Below, one piece after another: positions 32,281 to 41,002 of a stretch of 64,000 nt of DNA. This DNA comes from an uncultured Microbulbifer sp. Its GTDB lineage: Bacteria > Pseudomonadota > Gammaproteobacteria > Pseudomonadales > Cellvibrionaceae. How positions within the stretch are numbered: position 1 is the first letter of the stretch; every line of letters starts with the position of its first letter. The notes beneath the pieces are model-generated. The model was given only the letters and a program-made list of their open reading frames with translations, had not been told where the DNA came from and did not search any database. The stretch is from NCBI RefSeq assembly GCF_947504145.1, contig NZ_CANNGQ010000006.1, positions 1 through 64,000 on the forward strand, given 5' to 3'. Both the position numbers and the translations under genes were made by a program.

Positions 32281-35007
32281 ATGAAGAGACTGCACAAGCC
32301 TCTGGCGCTCTCCATTGCGCTGGTGAACTCCGGCTTCGCCTTTGCGCAACAAGATGCACAACAGGAAACGCCGGTAGAAGCACAAAGTGCCTATGCCACC
32401 AACGCCCTGGAAGAAGTGACCGTTACCGGCACCAAGCGGGAAACCAATCTGATGGAGACCCCCGTTTCCATCACCGCCTTCACCCAGGAGAAGCTGGACC
32501 GGGAAGGCCTGACCAACATCAAGGATATGGCACAGATGGTGCCAAACATGGAAATCTCCATGGATTCCTCACAGACCGCGCCGGTAGTTGCCATGCGCGG
32601 CGTGCGCTCCACCAATATCACCGAACTGGGCGATCCTTCCGTCGGCTTGCACCTGGACGGCATTTACTCCCCCCGACCGCAAGGCGCCATGGCGCTGATG
32701 TTCGACGTGGAGCGGGTGGAAGCCATGCGCGGCCCGCAGGGCACCCTGTTTGGTCGTAACTCCACTGTGGGCAGCGTCAACATCATTTCCAAACGCCCGG
32801 ACTTCAACGAGTTCGACGCGTCCGTAGGCATCGAAGCCGGCCGCTGGAACCACCAGCAGACCCGCGGCATGATCAATATCCCGGTGAGCGAGACCTTCGC
32901 CCTGCGCGCCTCGTTTATGCAGGAATCCCGCGACTCCTACCTGGACGGCTACTACGACCCCAACCAGTGGGACGTGCGCTACCTGCCGGAAGAAATCCAG
33001 AACGCCCCGGTCTACACCGGCACCGATGAAGACCGCAGCCTGCGCCAACGCGAACGCTGGGGCAGCGGTGAGGTACAGGAACTGGTCAAAGCCGATCCGT
33101 CCGACTTCTACAACAACTCCGACCAGTACGCCTTCCGTGTGAGCGCCCTGTGGGAGCCCAGCGAAACCCTGTCGTGGATGCTGGCCTATGAGCAATTCCA
33201 GGACGATAGCGCCGGCGGTGCCGACACCCTGAACTGTGACATGGCCGCCAAACGCATTCGCAAAGACGGCGACGGCAACTACCTGGATGCGGACGGCAAT
33301 ATTTCCGCCACACCAGTACCCGGTCAGCTGGGCTGTGAAAGCGTGTACGGCCCCGGTGCCGACGACTTCACCGTCAACGTCAGCGTGCCCGGCTTCCTCG
33401 ACCTGAATATCGAATCCATACGCTCCAACCTGAGCTGGGATGTAAGCGACAATATGGAGCTGGTGTACAACGCCGGCTGGGCCGAGCAAGTGCGCTCACA
33501 GCATTCCGACCAGGACCGCGGTATCACCGGTTGGGATATGTCCATCTTCTTCCGCGATGCGACCTTCACCTCTCAGTCGCACGAGCTTCAGCTGCAATCC
33601 ACCGGTTCCGGTCCACTGCAGTGGATCGCCGGCGCCTTCTATTTCGAAGAAGACAACAACATGCAGGGTGGCTGGATCAACAGCGGACCCAATGCGGATT
33701 ACTGGAACCAGCCGAACCGCACACTCAAATCCCAGGCGGTATTCGCCCAGGGTACCTACGCACTGACCGACCAGCTGAACCTGACCCTGGGCCTGCGCCA
33801 CACCGAAGACACCAAGCAGGACGTGGGTGGCCGCAACATGACCTGTAACGGCGACACCATCAATCCGCAAACTGGCGAGCGCTGCTTCCCGGCCTGGGAT
33901 CGCGATGCCTTCAACCAGTTGCCCACGGATTACTTTGACGATTCCAGTATTTACACCGCCGTCAGTGACAACCAAACCAAAGGCACCTGGGATTTCACCA
34001 ACTACCGCGTGGGCCTGGACTACATCGTCAACGACGACCTGATGGTTTTCGGCTATGTGGCCAACGGCTTCAAGTCCGGTGGTATCGGCGATGTATTCGT
34101 GCAATATGAACAGAACCCCGACACTGCCGAATACCTGCTGGACGCCAACGGCGAGCGCATCATCAAAGAGCGTCACCGCAACACTTACGATCCGGAAGTG
34201 GTTACCACCTACGAGCTGGGTACCAAGGGTACTTACCTGGACGGCAGCCTGAACGTGATGGCAACCTTCTTCTATAGCGATTACGAAGATATGCAGGCGG
34301 CCTCCGCCAAAGGCATCTTCCCCTATTATGTAGAAGAGCGCGCGGACGGCACCGGTGAGCTGACCGGTGAAATCACCACCGAAACCCAGACCGTGTTCCA
34401 GACCGACAATATCGGCACCGCCGCCATCAAAGGCCTGGAAGTGGAGTTTGACTGGGCACCGATTGAAAACGGCCGCTTCGACGGTTACGTCACCTGGCTG
34501 GATACCGAAATCACCAGCGACTTCATCTACCACTGGGATTTTGCAGCCACCGATCTGTTCGAAGTGGATCACGGTGCCGCCACCAATCCAGACAACGATG
34601 CCATGAAGGTCAACCTGAAAGGCAACGAGCTGGCGGCTTCACCGAAGCTCAGCGCCAAGCTGAACTACACCCACACCTTCCGATTCAACAACGGCTTTGC
34701 CATTGTTCCTCACCTCAGCTATTTCTGGCGGGACAAGTCGTATCACACGTTCCAGAACGTGGATAAACACTACGACGCCTTTGTCACAGAAACCCCCGAT
34801 GCGTTCAGTGATGTGCGCCCGGCATTCCACAGTGTAAACAGCACCCTCAAGCTGGAAGCACCGGACAACAAGTGGAATGTAGAAGCCTTTGTTTACAACC
34901 TCACCGACCAGAAAGAAACCTACTGGGCCGGCGGTGGCGACCACGTAATCAAAGGGCCGGTTTCCATGCCGCGTTTCTACGGCATCCGCGGCAACTACAA
35001 CTTCTAA
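32281..35007 (+). CDS. TonB-dependent receptor 1 (outer-membrane oligosaccharide import candidate)
   Basis: A 908-residue outer-membrane receptor: signal peptide ending AFAQ, a short N-terminal region (EEVTVTGTKRE, TonB box/plug start), a plug domain with PNMEISM and RGVRSTNITELGDPSVGLHLDGIY, then a 22-strand-type barrel ending in GIRGNYNF with the terminal aromatic required for barrel assembly. The plug lacks the anti-sigma interaction domain, so it is probably a pure transporter. The start at 32281 has AGAGGAA 5-10 nt upstream. It lies between the GH5 and GH3 genes, so import of beta-linked oligosaccharides is likely but inferred. Confidence 0.92.
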   Translation: MKRLHKPLALSIALVNSGFAFAQQDAQQETPVEAQSAYATNALEEVTVTGTKRETNLMETPVSITAFTQEKLDREGLTNIKDMAQMVPNMEISMDSSQTAPVVAMRGVRSTNITELGDPSVGLHLDGIYSPRPQGAMALMFDVERVEAMRGPQGTLFGRNSTVGSVNIISKRPDFNEFDASVGIEAGRWNHQQTRGMINIPVSETFALRASFMQESRDSYLDGYYDPNQWDVRYLPEEIQNAPVYTGTDEDRSLRQRERWGSGEVQELVKADPSDFYNNSDQYAFRVSALWEPSETLSWMLAYEQFQDDSAGGADTLNCDMAAKRIRKDGDGNYLDADGNISATPVPGQLGCESVYGPGADDFTVNVSVPGFLDLNIESIRSNLSWDVSDNMELVYNAGWAEQVRSQHSDQDRGITGWDMSIFFRDATFTSQSHELQLQSTGSGPLQWIAGAFYFEEDNNMQGGWINSGPNADYWNQPNRTLKSQAVFAQGTYALTDQLNLTLGLRHTEDTKQDVGGRNMTCNGDTINPQTGERCFPAWDRDAFNQLPTDYFDDSSIYTAVSDNQTKGTWDFTNYRVGLDYIVNDDLMVFGYVANGFKSGGIGDVFVQYEQNPDTAEYLLDANGERIIKERHRNTYDPEVVTTYELGTKGTYLDGSLNVMATFFYSDYEDMQAASAKGIFPYYVEERADGTGELTGEITTETQTVFQTDNIGTAAIKGLEVEFDWAPIENGRFDGYVTWLDTEITSDFIYHWDFAATDLFEVDHGAATNPDNDAMKVNLKGNELAASPKLSAKLNYTHTFRFNNGFAIVPHLSYFWRDKSYHTFQNVDKHYDAFVTETPDAFSDVRPAFHSVNSTLKLEAPDNKWNVEAFVYNLTDQKETYWAGGGDHVIKGPVSMPRFYGIRGNYNF

Positions 35008-35008
35008 T

Positions 35009-35021
35009 GACCAAAACTTCT
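35009..35021. repeat. 13-nt direct repeat, right copy
   Basis: Second copy of GACCAAAACTTCT, starting one base after the TonB receptor 1 stop codon; see 32085-32097. Confidence 0.8.
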
Positions 35022-35053
35022 TAAAGCGATCGTTCTCGTCGATTGTCTCTCTT

Positions 35054-35085
35054 GCCCCCACCCATGGTGGTGGGGGCCTTTTTCC
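35054..35085 (+). terminator. Terminator of TonB receptor 1
   Basis: GCCCCCACC (35054-35062) pairs with GGTGGGGGC (35069-35077) around a 6-nt loop, followed by CTTTTT. Confidence 0.88.
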
Positions 35086-35174
35086 CCGCACTCCCCCCCC
35101 GGGATTCAACGTGCGCGCGGAACCCGGCCAACGGGATGAGAGAGACTGGAGAACCTTGGAGCTTTAGGTTTTTT

Positions 35175-35265
35175 TGTGAAAAGTAGATGTGAAAAGTAGT
35201 TGCAAGAAGTTATCGCAAAAAGTTTTTGCAAGAAAACATTGCGAAAAAGCATTGAGTGAACGTTT
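35175..35265. repeat. 13-bp degenerate tandem repeat, 7 copies, upstream of GH3
   Basis: Seven consecutive 13-bp units (first two TGTGAAAAGTAG plus one base; later TGCAAGAAGTTAT, CGCAAAAAGTTTT, TGCAAGAAAACAT, TGCGAAAAAGCAT, TGAGTGAACGTTT) fill most of the 309-bp gap between the receptor terminator and the GH3 start. The stretch 35008-35316 holds the direct-repeat copy, the terminator and this array, and otherwise no gene. Confidence 0.85.
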
Positions 35266-35316
35266 CAAGCGAGCTTTTACAAAGAGCTCCAGGAAAGAGT
35301 TTCGAGAGTGAGTACC

Positions 35317-37644
35317 ATGAAAAAACACCCCCTTACTATTGGCGTGATGGCCGGACTTCTATCACTCGCCGCCGCCCTGCCACTTCAGGCCGCCAACGAA
35401 ACCACGGTTCCGGGCGCGCAGCCACAGCAGAGCCAACAACAGGAAGCCATCGAATCCCGTATCCAAAACCTGCTGGCACAGATGTCCGTGCAGGAAAAAA
35501 TCGGCCAGCTGGCCCTGCGCGACTGGGGCACCTTTGGCGCTTCGGATATGAAATCCATCAAACAGGCCGTGCGTGACGGGCGCGTGGGCGGATTCCTGAA
35601 CGTCAATTTCAGTTCCGTGGATAAAAACGCGTTTGAAGAATTGCAGCGCATTGCGGTGGAAGAAAGCCCGCTGGGGGTTCCGCTGTTATTCGGCCAGGAC
35701 GTGATTCACGGCTACGAGACCATTTTCCCGATTCCCCTCGGCCAGGCCGCCAGCTGGAATCCGGAACTGATCAAAAACGGTGCGCGCGTGGCCGCACAGG
35801 AAGCCAGTGCCGATGGTATCCGCTGGACCTTCGCGCCGATGATCGACATCAGCCGCGACCCGCGCTGGGGCCGCATCGCGGAAACCCTGGGGGAAGACCC
35901 GCTGCTCACCTCCGTTCTCGGTGTCGCCATGGTGGAAGGCTTCCAGACCGGCAACCTTGCCGATCCCACCAGCCTCGCCGCCTGCGGCAAACACTTTGCC
36001 GGCTACGGTGCCGCGGAAGGCGGACGCGATTACAACAGTGCCTATATTCCCGAACGCCTGCTGCGGGACATCTACCTGCCGCCGTTCAAGGCCGGCATCG
36101 ATGCGGGCATGCAGAGCATCATGAGTACGTACAGTACCCTGAACGATGTTCCGGGTACCGGCAGCCCCTTCCTGTTCAAGCAGATTTTGCGCGACGAATG
36201 GGGCTTCGACGGCTTTGTGGTGAGTGACTGGAACGCGGTCATGGAAATGGTGCCCCACGGCTTCGCCCGCGACGCCAAGCACGCGGCAACCCTCGCCGCC
36301 AATGCCGGCATCGATATGGAGATGCACACCGACACCTACGAAAAATTTCTGCCCCAGTTGATGGACGAAGGCAAGTTCAGTGAAACGCAATTGGACACCG
36401 CCGTGGCCAATATCCTGCGGGTCAAACTGCGCCTGGATCTGTGGAACCACCCCTACCCCCGCGCCAAGTCCAAGGCCGAACGCGAGCAGATTATTCGCAA
36501 TGACAATTTCCTGAACGCCGCCAAAGACGCCGCCAAGGAAACCTTTGTTCTGCTCAAGAACGACAAACAACTGTTGCCGCTGAAGAAAGGCCAGACCGTC
36601 GCCGTCATCGGCCCCCTGGCCGACGCCGCCCACGACCAGCTGGGTACCTGGATCTACAACGGTGACAAAAAGCATTCCCACACCCTGCTGCCCGCCCTGC
36701 GCGAAATGGTCGGCGATGACGGTGAGATTCTCTACGCTGCAGGCCTCGACTACAGCCGTGACACCAGTACCCGTGGTTTCAAGGCTGCCATCAAGGCGGC
36801 AAAGAAGGCCGATGTGATTCTGTTTGTGGGCGGTGAAGAAGCGATCCTGTCCGGTGAGGGCCACAGCCGCGGCGATATCCGCCTGCCCGGCGCCCAGACA
36901 GAACTGGTGGCGGAACTGGCCAAAACCGGCAAGCCGCTCGCCATGGTGTTACTGGCTGGCCGCCCGCTGCAGCTGGACAAAACCCTGGAGCAGGCGGACG
37001 CGGTCATGATGGCCTGGCACCCGGGCACCATGGCCGGCCCGGCACTGGCAGACGTGCTCTATGGAGAAAGCTCCCCGTCCGGTCGCCTGCCGCTGACCTG
37101 GCCGGTGGGTGCAGGCCAGATCCCCATTTACTACAACCACTTGGCCACCGGCCGCCCGGCGACTGAAGAGAACTACACACGGATCGAAAAAATCGGCCGC
37201 GAGGTATTCCAGCACCAGCCGGGTAACTCCTCCAACCTGCTGGACTACGGCCACAAGCCGCTGTTCCCGTTCGGCTACGGTCTGACCTACAGCGAGTTCG
37301 ACTACAGCGACCTGGAGCTCAGCAGCAACGAGCTGGACTTCAACGGCCAACTGGAAATCTCCGCCACCATCACCAACACCGGCAAGACCACCGCCACCGA
37401 AACCGCCCAGCTGTATGTGCGCGATCTGGTGGGCAGCGTGTCGCGCCCGGTGCGGGAGCTTAAAGGGTTTGAACGTCTAACCTTGCAGCCGGGAGAGTCG
37501 CGCACCGTATCCTTCACCCTGGCACCGGCACAGCTGGCGTTCCACAACGCCGATATGCAGCAGGTCATTGAGCCTGGGGACTTCCACGTGTGGGTGGCAC
37601 CAGATGCAGAATCCGGCCTGCAGGGAAGCTTTAAGCTGCAGTAA
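35317..37644 (+). CDS. Periplasmic GH3 beta-glucosidase (BglX-like)
   Basis: A 775-residue exported GH3 enzyme removing glucose or similar residues from beta-oligosaccharides. The signal peptide (ITIGVMAGLLSLAAALPLQA-like) ends near residue 26. The N-terminal barrel domain has LLFGQDVIHGYETIFPIPL and KHFAGYGAAEGGRDYN, with the nucleophile Asp304 in GFVVSDWNAVMEM. The second alpha/beta domain has LFVGGEEAILSGEGHSR, and a fibronectin-III-like domain closes the protein (ELKGFERLTLQPGES). Overall organisation equals E. coli BglX. ATG 35317 is preferred over the in-frame GTG at 35308. The gene precedes the sugar permease. Confidence 0.94.
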   Translation: MKKHPLTIGVMAGLLSLAAALPLQAANETTVPGAQPQQSQQQEAIESRIQNLLAQMSVQEKIGQLALRDWGTFGASDMKSIKQAVRDGRVGGFLNVNFSSVDKNAFEELQRIAVEESPLGVPLLFGQDVIHGYETIFPIPLGQAASWNPELIKNGARVAAQEASADGIRWTFAPMIDISRDPRWGRIAETLGEDPLLTSVLGVAMVEGFQTGNLADPTSLAACGKHFAGYGAAEGGRDYNSAYIPERLLRDIYLPPFKAGIDAGMQSIMSTYSTLNDVPGTGSPFLFKQILRDEWGFDGFVVSDWNAVMEMVPHGFARDAKHAATLAANAGIDMEMHTDTYEKFLPQLMDEGKFSETQLDTAVANILRVKLRLDLWNHPYPRAKSKAEREQIIRNDNFLNAAKDAAKETFVLLKNDKQLLPLKKGQTVAVIGPLADAAHDQLGTWIYNGDKKHSHTLLPALREMVGDDGEILYAAGLDYSRDTSTRGFKAAIKAAKKADVILFVGGEEAILSGEGHSRGDIRLPGAQTELVAELAKTGKPLAMVLLAGRPLQLDKTLEQADAVMMAWHPGTMAGPALADVLYGESSPSGRLPLTWPVGAGQIPIYYNHLATGRPATEENYTRIEKIGREVFQHQPGNSSNLLDYGHKPLFPFGYGLTYSEFDYSDLELSSNELDFNGQLEISATITNTGKTTATETAQLYVRDLVGSVSRPVRELKGFERLTLQPGESRTVSFTLAPAQLAFHNADMQQVIEPGDFHVWVAPDAESGLQGSFKLQ

Positions 37645-37721
37645 ATCTGCCGCCCGAGTTTTTCTCAATACCGGTGTGTCCCACCTCAAATGGGTCGATT
37701 GGTGGAAAGTGGGCCTCGGGT

Positions 37722-37759
37722 AGCGTCCAACTTTAGGTTTTTTCCTAAAGTAGGACGCT
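37722..37759 (+). terminator. Long hairpin after GH3
   Basis: AGCGTCC (37722-37728) plus ACTTTAGG (37730-37737) pair with CCTAAAGT (37744-37751) plus GGACGCT (37753-37759), separated only by one A/A mismatch, with a T6 loop and trailing TTTCC. It probably separates the GH3 and permease transcripts. Confidence 0.65.
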
Positions 37760-37850
37760 TTTCCGCCCGCAAAACGTCACTCTAAAGAACGCATAGATCA
37801 AGAACAGACAGAAACGGCCAAAAGCCGACTTTGATTTACCCGTGATACCG

Positions 37851-37870
37851 GGCGGTGGAGACACCGCCCG
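37851..37870 (+). promoter_or_regulatory. Leader hairpin before the sugar permease
   Basis: GGGCGGTG (37851-37858) and CACCGCCC (37863-37870) form a perfect GC-rich stem with a GAGA tetraloop, about 30 nt upstream of the permease start and without a U-tract. It could affect mRNA stability or translation. Confidence 0.45.
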
Positions 37871-37901
37871 CCCACAAACAATAAAAAGCAGGTAGTAACC
37901 C

Positions 37902-39356
37902 ATGCAAGCGATTGAGAACTCCGCCGAGGGCAACCTGGGGGCATTGCAAAGCCACCAGGACGCGACGCCCCTCCCCTTTATCATCCTGATCTGTAGTGTG
38001 GCCACCATTGGTGGTTTCCTGTTCGGTTTCGACAGTGGTGTGATCAACGGCACCGTGACCGGGCTACAGCAGGCGTTCAATTCCAATACCGCCGGTACCG
38101 GCTTCAACGTCGCCTCCATGTTGCTGGGTTGCGCCTTCGGCGCCTTCTTCGCCGGCCGCCTCGCGGATCTTTGGGGCCGCAAAACACTGCTGCTGGTGGC
38201 AGCGGTGCTGTTCCTGGTCAGCGCCTGGGGTTCCGGTGTTGCCAGCAGCTCCGGGGAATTCGTGTTCTATCGTATTCTCGGCGGCCTGGCGGTCGGTGCT
38301 GCCAGTGTGATGTCACCGGCCTATATCAGTGAGATTGCCCCGGCGGCCATTCGTGGACGCCTGATCACCATCAACCAGATCGCCATTATTTCGGGCCTAT
38401 TCACAGCTTTTGTCAGCAACTACTGGCTGGCAAACACCGCGGGCTCTGCAGTCAATGAGTGGTGGATGGGCTACAACGCCTGGCGCTGGATGTTCTGGAT
38501 TGAAATGGTTCCGGCCGCCTTGTTCTTTTTCGCCCTGTTGCTGATTCCGGAAAGCCCGCGTTATCTGGTGATGTCCAGACAGACCTCCAAAGCGACCGCA
38601 GTGCTGCGCAAGCTGTACGGTGAAGCAGCGGTTGAACAGAAGCTGGAAAGCATCCGCGAATCCGTTGCAGGCGATCACCGCCCGCGTATGGCGGACCTGC
38701 TGGAAAGTACCGGCAAGCGGGTTGGCAAGGTGCGCAAGATCGTCTGGGTGGGCATCGGCCTTGCCACCTTCCAACAGTTGGTGGGCATCAATGTGGTGTT
38801 CTACTACGGTGCGGTACTCTGGCAGGCGGTAGGCTTCTCTGAATCCGACGCACTGATGATCAACATTATTTCCGGTGGTGTGAGCATCGCGGCCTGTCTG
38901 ATCACCATGGCGCTGATCGACAAGATCGGTCGCAAACCGCTGCTGCTGGTGGGCTCCATCGGTATGGCCGTCACTCTCGGGCTGGTCGCCTTCGCCTTCG
39001 CCAACTCCTCTCTCGTCGACGGCAAGCTGCAACTCTCCCAGAGCATGGGCCTGCTGGCACTGATCGCCGCCAACGCCTATGTATTCTTCTTCAACGGTTC
39101 CTGGGGCCCGGCCATGTGGACCATGCTCGGTGAAATGTTCCCGAACCAGATCCGCGGCTCTGGCCTGGCGGTGTCTGGCCTCGCCCAGTGGGTAGCGAAC
39201 TTCGCCATCACCATGACTTTCCCGATCATGCTGACCGGCATCGGCCTGGCAGGTGCTTACGGTATCTACACCCTGTTCGCCCTGCTCTCGGTAGCGTTTG
39301 TACTGTATATGGTGCACGAGACCAAAGGGCTGGAACTGGAAGAAATGCGCGGTTAA
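37902..39356 (+). CDS. Sugar porter family MFS transporter (proton symporter)
   Basis: A 484-residue inner-membrane permease with 12 predicted helices. Sugar-porter signatures are present: GGFLFGFDSGVINGT in helix 1, RLADLWGRKTLLL, PESPRYLV after helix 6, IDKIGRKPLLL, and C-terminal VHETKGLELEEM. The family imports monosaccharides such as glucose, xylose or galactose with protons. Placed directly after the GH3 gene, it probably takes up the sugar released in the periplasm. Specificity is not visible. It converges with the second 7TM-AraC gene. Confidence 0.93.
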   Translation: MQAIENSAEGNLGALQSHQDATPLPFIILICSVATIGGFLFGFDSGVINGTVTGLQQAFNSNTAGTGFNVASMLLGCAFGAFFAGRLADLWGRKTLLLVAAVLFLVSAWGSGVASSSGEFVFYRILGGLAVGAASVMSPAYISEIAPAAIRGRLITINQIAIISGLFTAFVSNYWLANTAGSAVNEWWMGYNAWRWMFWIEMVPAALFFFALLLIPESPRYLVMSRQTSKATAVLRKLYGEAAVEQKLESIRESVAGDHRPRMADLLESTGKRVGKVRKIVWVGIGLATFQQLVGINVVFYYGAVLWQAVGFSESDALMINIISGGVSIAACLITMALIDKIGRKPLLLVGSIGMAVTLGLVAFAFANSSLVDGKLQLSQSMGLLALIAANAYVFFFNGSWGPAMWTMLGEMFPNQIRGSGLAVSGLAQWVANFAITMTFPIMLTGIGLAGAYGIYTLFALLSVAFVLYMVHETKGLELEEMRG

Positions 39357-39414
39357 TTGGGCACGCGCGGTTATCAATCGATAGCCGCGCGAAGACACAA
39401 GCCGTGTGCACAAA

Positions 39415-39451
39415 CTGCACCCTGCCCGGGGCTACCTTGAACAGGGTGCAG
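39415..39451. terminator. Inverted repeats between convergent permease and regulator genes
   Basis: CTGCACCCTG (39415-39424) and CAGGGTGCAG (39442-39451) are exact inverses. Just upstream (39365-39391) CGCGCGG and CCGCGCG form another stem around TATC/GATA. There is no T-run, so terminator function is tentative. Confidence 0.4.
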
Positions 39452-39516
39452 ACCGACTGATCATCTCTCAATCCACTCAGTGGATATCACCTTGCCTCGT
39501 CCGATAGGGAATCAAC

Positions 39517-40752
39517 TTACTGCACGGATGCAGTTTTTTCCGGCAAGTTCTGCTTACGGTACTCTTCTTTACGATATTCAGTAGGCGTCATACCCACCAG
39601 CTTCTTGAAGAACGCATTGAACGTGGCTTTGGTATTGAAGCCGCAGTCCAGCAGGATATCCATGATCGTCAAATCCACACAGTGTGGGTCGACTAGCTTC
39701 CGTTGCGCTTCTTCGATCCGATAGTGATTCACAAACTCGAAGAAATTGCGCTCGAAGTGACGGTTGATTGCGGTGGATACATTGCGTTTGGGTACATTTA
39801 ACTGGGCCGCCAGCTGTTCCAAAGTAAGTGACGGTTCCAGGTAGGGTTTTTCAGTTTCCATAAAGCGCGCAATACGCTCGGCCAATGCGGTATCCACCGC
39901 CGGCTTATTTTCGACTTCAGCCCCCCCTTTCAAACCGCTTGCAGCACCGACCCCAGCCGACGTCGCCGATTTTCGGTCGATGCCTTCAAACATCGACGCA
40001 TAGCTGAGGCTAAAGAAGATCATCGCGCTGATGAGGATAAAGACGGTGTAGTTACTGGCGAGCCCCATAACACGGAAGTCCACCGCACTATCCCATTGCG
40101 CGGCCAACGTCAGTGCCACATTGACCAGTACCGCCCAACCGCGCAGCAGCACAAAGCCCCAGACCAGAATCAGCAGCCACTTGAAGTCAATACGCTCCAC
40201 GTTCGAATACCGCTCGCGCATCTGCCGGCGGCAATTGCGAATCTCGATCAGGCAGAAAACACCGAACAGCAGGCGCAACAATTCCCTGCCAAAGCCAATC
40301 AGTAGATTGAGCAGAGATTCGCCGTAGGGGGTGTACCCCTGCAACATGGCGATTTTTGTGGTGCTGTCGAAGCGGAAATAAGTGAAATATTCAAACAGGG
40401 CGTAGGCAGCAAAAGGCAACAGGTACCAGAGGTCAGCCCGCCCAAGTCGATAGTCTTTGTAGATCAGGGAGCGGGTATACCAGAGCAGCACCGGCCCCTC
40501 GAGCCAGTAGGCAAACCCGAAGATATAGAACAGGTTCGGCGAGGTATCGATGGCCCACTGGCGCACCCCGGCGCCGTAGCTGATCAGGGTATCCATGGGA
40601 ATCATGGCCTGGGTAACAAGGAATGCAGCCAGCAGCAGAAAACTGAACTTTTGCTCGCTACGTACCGCAGTCAGTAATAGGGCAAACAACAGGCACTGAT
40701 AACTGGTCATCATGAGGATGACGTCGTGCACGTTAAACAGGAGGGTATCCAT
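39517..40752 (-). CDS. Membrane-embedded AraC-type transcriptional regulator (7TM-HTH), copy 2
   Basis: A 411-residue paralogue of the regulator at 28485-29657. It has about seven membrane helices in the first ~270 residues and a C-terminal AraC-type domain (TLEQLAAQLNVPKRNVSTAINRHF; FEFVNHYRIEEAQRKL; MDILLDCGFNTKATFNAFFKKLVGMTPTEYRK). The two share the N-terminal pattern LFNxHDVxLxMTxxQCLxFA, the N-x-E-R/K-x-D pre-helix-6 loop (SNVERIDFKW versus SNVEKVDVTW) and near-identical recognition helices. An extra Ala/Gly-rich hinge lies at about residues 275-295. It is divergent from TonB receptor 2 (250-bp gap), so it probably controls the receptor-GH3-DUF4380 genes. Start ATG 40752 with a weak GAGAG site. 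Confidence 0.88.
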   Translation of the reverse strand: MDTLLFNVHDVILMMTSYQCLLFALLLTAVRSEQKFSFLLLAAFLVTQAMIPMDTLISYGAGVRQWAIDTSPNLFYIFGFAYWLEGPVLLWYTRSLIYKDYRLGRADLWYLLPFAAYALFEYFTYFRFDSTTKIAMLQGYTPYGESLLNLLIGFGRELLRLLFGVFCLIEIRNCRRQMRERYSNVERIDFKWLLILVWGFVLLRGWAVLVNVALTLAAQWDSAVDFRVMGLASNYTVFILISAMIFFSLSYASMFEGIDRKSATSAGVGAASGLKGGAEVENKPAVDTALAERIARFMETEKPYLEPSLTLEQLAAQLNVPKRNVSTAINRHFERNFFEFVNHYRIEEAQRKLVDPHCVDLTIMDILLDCGFNTKATFNAFFKKLVGMTPTEYRKEEYRKQNLPEKTASVQ

Positions 40753-41002
40753 GGACCAGGCAAGCTCTCTTTGTATTGTTATCGGCTTAGCTCAGCGTAC
40801 CAGAATGCTCAATTTCCGACCAGATCGACGCAGCAAAAGGTACAACTTCGCGCTTTACCCATAGTTGGACGTTCAATGTTGTGCAGATGCAGTAACCAAG
40901 ACGACCGGCAACCGCTCCTTCCCCAATATCGGGCACGAGACAAAGAAGTGCTCAACTTTGACGAACACCCAATACGACAAACATAAAAAAGGAGTGCCAG
41001 CG

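Noticed and set aside
32085..35021. Receptor 1 gene as an insertion element bounded by direct repeats
   Set aside because: There is no transposase, integrase or inverted ends; the repeats alone are reported only as an observation.
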